This document shows, piece by piece, positions 59,987-64,000 of a DNA stretch of 64,000 nucleotides. The translations under genes and the position numbers were made by a program. Below the pieces are notes generated by a model, which searched no databases, was not told where the DNA came from, and worked only from the letters and a program-made list of their open reading frames with translations. The first letter of the stretch is position 1, and each line of letters opens with the position of its first letter. Where the stretch lies: positions 992,001 through 1,056,000 of the forward strand of contig NZ_RCWY01000002.1 of assembly GCF_003688625.1 (NCBI RefSeq), read 5' to 3'. The DNA comes from Sphingomonas sp. PP-CE-3A-406 (lineage in GTDB: Bacteria > Pseudomonadota > Alphaproteobacteria > Sphingomonadales > Sphingomonadaceae).

Positions 59987-60066
59987 GACCGCTCAGTTGC
60001 TGGGAGGACCCATTCCCGGTCATTCAGGACCTGTTTGCCGCTTCCCAACTGCGGCCTTTCGTTCAT
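59987..60066 (-). repeat. Dispersed GTCCG/TTGGG repeat, full A+B copy
   Basis: Minus strand: ATGAACGAAAGGCCGCAG, TTGGGAAGCGGC, spacer, then GAATGACCGGGAATGGGTC and CTCAGCAACTGAGCGG-like sequence. It is the last clear copy in the window and lies in the 362-base spacer before the Mla operon, where I see no gene. Confidence 0.65.
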
Positions 60067-60206
60067 CTTGGTAAACCGCGGGTATCAAGCTTATGTAACC
60101 CGCAGTCGAGCGGGCGCTGCCGCAACGGCCGGTGCCTTCATCGACGTGCCGTTATGACCGAAAAAGGCCGGTATCCTCATTTCATCAGGCGCGTTGGGAT
60201 GTCCCG

Positions 60207-60842
60207 TCACCTACTTGCAACGGGGATCGTCACGTTGGCCCAGTCGACGATCTGCGTGACACTCTGCATCGTAGCGGCATCGAACGCGGCAGCGATGGCT
60301 GGACCGGTATCGGCAGTGGCGGGCGCCGTTCCCGAGAATTGCAGTCGTCCCACGATGGTATTCGTTGCGCGATCAGCAAGGAATGCCACGCCGTCGACAT
60401 GGATCACCGGCGCGCCTGCGCCGGCGCCCGGATAGCTGGCCTCGAACCTGTTGACCGAAACCGTCAGGATGGCGGTGGCCGCCCCGGACGCACGCGTGGC
60501 GACCGCGATGTCGGGTGCGCGTGTCGCGACGGTGGCGTCCAGCGCGGCCGCGTAAAGGGTTGGTGCGGGCGATACCCAGCGAACGCCTTTGATGTAGGAT
60601 ATCTCACTACCCTGCGTGGTCAGGATTCGGTCGCCGGCAGTTGCGGGTGAAAATTGCGGCACCGGCAACGCCAAAGTCCGGCGTGGCGCTGGGGTGGCTT
60701 GAGGGACCGTCCCCGCCGCCACTGGTCCGAACCGATACAGCGTGTCGGGTTTGCCGCCCCCCAGCAAGGCACCGACGCATCCGGTCAGGGACAGCGCCGC
60801 AGCAATCGCCAGGGTCGCACGTGATGTAGCTCGATAAGTCAT
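60207..60842 (-). CDS. ABC-type transport auxiliary lipoprotein (PqiC-like)
   Basis: 211 residues with lipobox SLTGC at about residues 18-22. The mature part has TLYRFGPV near the start and IVDWANVTIPVASR at the end, typical of the PqiC/YmbA family of outer-membrane lipoproteins. Such lipoproteins pair with MCE proteins to move lipids between membranes. It overlaps the MCE gene by 4 bases and is the last gene of the operon. Confidence 0.88.
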   Translation of the reverse strand: MTYRATSRATLAIAAALSLTGCVGALLGGGKPDTLYRFGPVAAGTVPQATPAPRRTLALPVPQFSPATAGDRILTTQGSEISYIKGVRWVSPAPTLYAAALDATVATRAPDIAVATRASGAATAILTVSVNRFEASYPGAGAGAPVIHVDGVAFLADRATNTIVGRLQFSGTAPATADTGPAIAAAFDAATMQSVTQIVDWANVTIPVASR

Positions 60843-61774
60843 TTCTGGAGTTCCCGTTCCCGGCTCGATCTCTTCAGCAGCGTTCCGCGCGGATCCTGTC
60901 GGATACTCCGGACCAGCGTGTCGAGATCGTCTGAGGTTTCCTGAAGGCTGCGCATCGTGTCGGTAATCTGCGGGAGCGTCGACGATCCTACCGTCTTGCC
61001 CTGCACGGCCAAAGTCGAAAGCATGGTACGCGCCTCTGCCAGTGTCGCCTTGAGTTCGGCTGCGGCATCGGCGGTGTTGGCGACCGCGCGTTTGCCGTCG
61101 CCCTCGACCAGCGACCGCACGCTGCCCATAGTGACCCGTGCATCGCCCGCGGTGGCATCAAGCTTTGCGATCGCGGATGCGGCATTGCCGAACATCGCGC
61201 GGTTGGCCGCGAGTGCGCCCGTAGTCTGCTTGAGGTCGTTTATCGCCCCGGACAGATTGGCGATGTTACGATCAGTCAGCAGCGAGTTTACCCGATCGAG
61301 CGCGGTCGTCGCGCTTTCGACCATCTGCCCGCCGCTCTGCAACAACGAGGCCAGCGCGTTGGGTTTCGACGGAATGATAGGGACCTTGTCCTTGGAAACG
61401 TCGCGCAACAGCGGCATCCGGGTCGACCCTGCGCTGATCGAAACCGCGTTCAATCCCGAGATACCCTGCATTTCCGTGCTGCCGAGCGAGTCCGTCCGCA
61501 CCGGTGTATTGTGATCGATCTCGACATCCACCAGGATCTTGTTGGCATCCTGGGGCGCAAGCCGAACGTTGGTGACCTCACCGACCTTGATGCCGTTGAA
61601 TTGCACATCCCCGCCCTTGCCGACGCCGCGGACCGGGCCCTGGAAAATAATGCGGTACGGGTCCTTCTTGTCGCCGGCCTGGAAGTTCCCGAGCCACAGG
61701 ACGAAGACGATGCCACCAATCAGGAGAAACGTGGTCAGCACGCCGACCAACGCGTAATTCGCATGGCGTTCCAT
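60839..61774 (-). CDS. MCE-family substrate-binding protein (MlaD-like)
   Basis: 311 residues. One N-terminal membrane helix (YALVGVLTTFLLIGGIVFVL) is followed by a single MCE domain (about 38-120: YRIIFQGPVRGVGKGGDVQF and NGIKVGEVTNVRL). A long helical C-terminal region follows (MVESATTALDRVNSLL; LKATLAEARTMLSTLAVQG) that may form a needle-like tunnel, longer than in E. coli MlaD. It is inner-membrane anchored and coupled to the ATPase upstream. Likely transfers phospholipids to or from the PqiC-like lipoprotein. Confidence 0.93.
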   Translation of the reverse strand: MERHANYALVGVLTTFLLIGGIVFVLWLGNFQAGDKKDPYRIIFQGPVRGVGKGGDVQFNGIKVGEVTNVRLAPQDANKILVDVEIDHNTPVRTDSLGSTEMQGISGLNAVSISAGSTRMPLLRDVSKDKVPIIPSKPNALASLLQSGGQMVESATTALDRVNSLLTDRNIANLSGAINDLKQTTGALAANRAMFGNAASAIAKLDATAGDARVTMGSVRSLVEGDGKRAVANTADAAAELKATLAEARTMLSTLAVQGKTVGSSTLPQITDTMRSLQETSDDLDTLVRSIRQDPRGTLLKRSSRERELQK

Positions 61775-62568
61775 TAGTCGATCTTCTCCTGCACGGCGCG
61801 CCCGCGAGGGCCGCCGAAATATGATTTGATCCAGGGGTGGTCAGACTTTTCGAGCCTTGCGACCGTATCGATCGCAGCAACCTTCCGGTCGGCGAGTACC
61901 GCCACACGGTCACAGATCGCATACAGCGAGTCGAGATCGTGCGTGACCATCAGCACGGTGAGGCCCAGCGCATCGCGAAGCCTGCGGATAAGGTCATCGA
62001 ATTCCGCGGCGCCGATCGGATCGAGCCCGGCGGTCGGTTCGTCGAGGAAGAGAAGCTCGGGATCCAGCGCGATCGCCCGCGCGACGCCTGCGCGCTTGCG
62101 CATGCCGCCGGACAGTTCGGACGGTTTCTTGAGACCGGCATCGTCCGGCAGCCCGGCGAGACGGATCTTCAGTTCGGCAAGGCCGCATATGAAGTCGGCG
62201 GGGAACCGGGTATGCTCGATCAGCGGTGCCTCGACATTCTCCCGCACCGTCAGCGATGAAAACAGCGCGCCGTTCTGAAACATCACGCCGATCCGACTGA
62301 CCACGGCAAGGCGACCGACATCGTCGTGAATGTCATAGCCAAGCACTTCGACCTTCCCTGCATCGGGGGTCTTCAGCCCGAGGATCGTTTCGAGAAGGAC
62401 GGATTTCCCCGTTCCCGATCCACCGACTAGACCAATGATCTCGCCGCGCCTCACGTCGAGATCGAGGTTGTCGTGGATGACGGCCTTACCGAACGCCGTG
62501 CGCAGGCCACGGACGCGAACGACGACGTCGTCGTGCCCATCGGAGGATGCTGGCGGGGCCGTCGTCAC
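61774..62568 (-). CDS. ABC transporter ATPase (MlaF-like)
   Basis: 264 residues. Walker A is GLVGGSGTGKSVLLETILGL, the Q-loop GVMFQNGALFSSLTVREN, the signature LSGGMRKRAGVARAIAL, Walker B ELLFLDEPTAGLDPIGA and the H-loop VTHDLDSL. This is the MlaF/Ttg2A subtype, energising lipid transport with the permease next door. It overlaps both neighbours by one and four bases. Confidence 0.95.
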   Translation of the reverse strand: MTTAPPASSDGHDDVVVRVRGLRTAFGKAVIHDNLDLDVRRGEIIGLVGGSGTGKSVLLETILGLKTPDAGKVEVLGYDIHDDVGRLAVVSRIGVMFQNGALFSSLTVRENVEAPLIEHTRFPADFICGLAELKIRLAGLPDDAGLKKPSELSGGMRKRAGVARAIALDPELLFLDEPTAGLDPIGAAEFDDLIRRLRDALGLTVLMVTHDLDSLYAICDRVAVLADRKVAAIDTVARLEKSDHPWIKSYFGGPRGRAVQEKID

Positions 62569-63692
62569 AGTCCGGCCTGCTTGAAGAGGACCGCGAACAG
62601 AGCGTCGAACATGATGATCAGGAAGATCGATTGGACGACGGATCCGGTCACGTTGGCGCCCAGGCTCTCGACGTCGTCCTTCACTTCGAGCCCCTGGCGG
62701 CAGCCGGTCGTTGCAATCGCAAGCGCAAATACCGGGACCTTGACCATGCCGACCCAGAATTGCTGGGCACCGACGGCATCCACGAGCCGCTGAAAGAAGA
62801 AGCTTGGTTCGATCCCCATCATCGTTCGCGCCACCAGCATGCCACCGACGATACCGCCGAGGTCCGCAACCAGTGTCATCAGCGGCAGCATCAGCAGCGC
62901 CGCCAGAACGCGGGGCACGACCAGAGCGTCGAAAATATCGACCCCCATCACCCGCATCGCGTCGATTTCGTGGTTCATCCGCATCGACCCGAGCTGCGCG
63001 GTGAAAGCCGACGCGGATCGTCCGGCGAACAGTATTGCAGCGATCACCGGTCCGAACTCGCGCAGGATACCGATGCCGACCAGCTCGACCGAATAGACCG
63101 CCACGCCGAGCGACTGGAGCATGGTACTGCCGACGAGCGCGAGCACGGCCCCGATAAAGAACGTCATGATCGCGGCGATCGGCAGACCACCCAGTCCGGC
63201 CTGTTCGATCGTGGCGACGAACGGCGTAAGGCGCAGCCGGTGAGGACGGACCAGTGTTCGGCCGAGGGCAACCACGAGTTGTCCGAAGAATGTCTGATTG
63301 CGGTAGGCGGTTTGCCCGATACCGATCGTCGCGCGCCCGATCCGATCGAAAATCTGCCTGAGTCCACCGGCGCGCGGCGCAGCCAGGGGAGGCTCTTCAA
63401 GCGCAGGACTGATGAGATCGGCAAGTGTCGCGAGGTCCGGTCGGAGCGATTGCGGGAGGTGAACCTTACGGACCAACCCCAGCGCCCGGACGATCGCGTA
63501 CGCGCCCGCAGTATCCAGACGGCCTAGGTCTTCAACGTCGATATCGACCTCGACATCGTCAGTCATGCCCGTGATATCGCGCCTTAGCCGGTCCGCGGCG
63601 TCGTTGAGCCGCATGGTGATCCAGTCGCCATGCAGGACCAACGAGCGCCGACCGTCGCGATCGTGCAATTCGAACGCCGCAGCGATGCTCAT
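62565..63692 (-). CDS. MlaE-family permease with N-terminal STAS-like domain
   Basis: 375 residues from the ATG at 63692; the ORF is open upstream, but this start gives the known domain boundaries. Residues 1-100 resemble a STAS (MlaB-like) domain (DVEVDIDVEDLGRLDTAGAY). Residues 125-375 are the MlaE permease, with LVGIGILREFGPVIAAILFA then GRSASAFTAQLGSMRMNHEI and several membrane helices. In E. coli the STAS partner MlaB is a separate protein; fusion to the permease is a known alphaproteobacterial variant. First gene of the Mla operon inside the window. Confidence 0.93.
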   Translation of the reverse strand: MSIAAAFELHDRDGRRSLVLHGDWITMRLNDAADRLRRDITGMTDDVEVDIDVEDLGRLDTAGAYAIVRALGLVRKVHLPQSLRPDLATLADLISPALEEPPLAAPRAGGLRQIFDRIGRATIGIGQTAYRNQTFFGQLVVALGRTLVRPHRLRLTPFVATIEQAGLGGLPIAAIMTFFIGAVLALVGSTMLQSLGVAVYSVELVGIGILREFGPVIAAILFAGRSASAFTAQLGSMRMNHEIDAMRVMGVDIFDALVVPRVLAALLMLPLMTLVADLGGIVGGMLVARTMMGIEPSFFFQRLVDAVGAQQFWVGMVKVPVFALAIATTGCRQGLEVKDDVESLGANVTGSVVQSIFLIIMFDALFAVLFKQAGL

Positions 63693-63783
63693 GATCGCAT
63701 GTCCTGCCCGCCGTCTGATCGTGCATCCGCCAAGGCGAGCTTGAGCGATACCAGGCGGCTTGAAGCGTGACGTCTCGGCCCGG

Positions 63784-64000
63784 TCACCGCGCGGCCCCGG
63801 CTGGTTCAGACCATCCCAGTCCCAGTGCCTTGTTGACCGCGATATAGCTGAGCGAAAGCTGCGCACGCGACTGCTGTACCGCGATCGTTGCTGCAAGGCG
63901 CTGACGCTCGATATCGAGCTGATCGATGACCGAACTTGTCCCCGCCTGAACACGCTGCGCGTTGAGCCGCTCGGACCGCATCGCAGTCGCCTCAGCGAGA
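63784..64000 (-). CDS. TolC/NodT-type outer-membrane channel, C-terminal end only
   Basis: Only about 71 C-terminal residues are inside; the gene runs off the right edge. The segment ATAMRSERLNAQRVQAGTSS and IDQLDIERQRLAATIAVQQS then LSLSYIAVNKALGLGW is the typical last helix and C-terminus of outer-membrane efflux proteins. It is 91 bases upstream of the Mla permease on the same strand, so a lipid-export or efflux channel may belong to the same transcript. Confidence 0.75.
   Translation of the reverse strand, partial: LAEATAMRSERLNAQRVQAGTSSVIDQLDIERQRLAATIAVQQSRAQLSLSYIAVNKALGLGWSEPAGAAR

Overview
The window is high-GC DNA from an alphaproteobacterium, most likely a sphingomonad (Sphingomonas or a close relative). 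This rests on protein content: large TonB-dependent receptors, a FecI/FecR pair, a NodT-type RND efflux operon, Tat-exported glycosidases and REP-like elements. No rRNA, complete tRNA or CRISPR array is visible.

Region by region. (1) 1-12.9 kb is a glycan-utilisation locus: GH127 beta-L-arabinofuranosidase (cut by the window edge), a DUF5695-like secreted protein, an S9 prolyl/dipeptidyl peptidase, a GH2 beta-galactosidase and a SusC-like TonB receptor. Two promoters share a GTATAC-type operator. The enzyme set fits arabinosylated, proline-rich plant glycoproteins. (2) 13.0-19.7 kb is a TetR repressor, a perfect 20-bp operator and an RND tripartite pump. (3) 19.8-20.9 kb has a DUF3617 protein and a single-domain globin. 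(4) 21.3-28.9 kb is ECF sigma, FecR, a FecA-type receptor, a PI-PLC-like enzyme and a PHP metallohydrolase, a probable regulated uptake system for a phosphoester. (5) katG follows at 29.2-31.5 kb.

(6) 31.5-34.9 kb holds a frameshifted tyrosine recombinase beside the 3' half of a tRNA-Thr(CGT) gene, a relic attachment site, then a winged-helix protein. (7) 34.9-38.6 kb has an L,D-transpeptidase and a single reading frame joining an AraC regulator to a secreted serine hydrolase. (8) 38.8-46 kb is an array of small orphan genes, nearly all on the minus strand, separated by at least three repeat families. One family also recurs between genes to 60 kb.

(9) 46.1-55 kb is the most unusual part. A minus-strand set (FAD-binding/GAF protein, DUF3850 ASCH protein, UPF0200-like P-loop kinase, facing a NUDIX hydrolase) lies beyond an XRE regulator. 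The regulator is divergent from a tight five-gene operon: OGG-like HhH-GPD glycosylase, Gly-rich HIRAN-like small protein, PfkB-nucleoside deoxyribosyltransferase fusion, QueC-like deazaguanine enzyme and SagB-like nitroreductase. QueC and OGG homologues are known accessories of type IV CBASS, but I see no CD-NTase here. The operon may be an undescribed nucleobase-centred conflict or modification system.

(10) 55-59.9 kb carries detoxification-type genes (VOC proteins, nitronate monooxygenase, LysR, PPOX-type flavoprotein, DUF1348). (11) 60.2-64 kb is an Mla/MCE lipid-transport operon with a PqiC-type lipoprotein and the end of a TolC-type outer-membrane protein.
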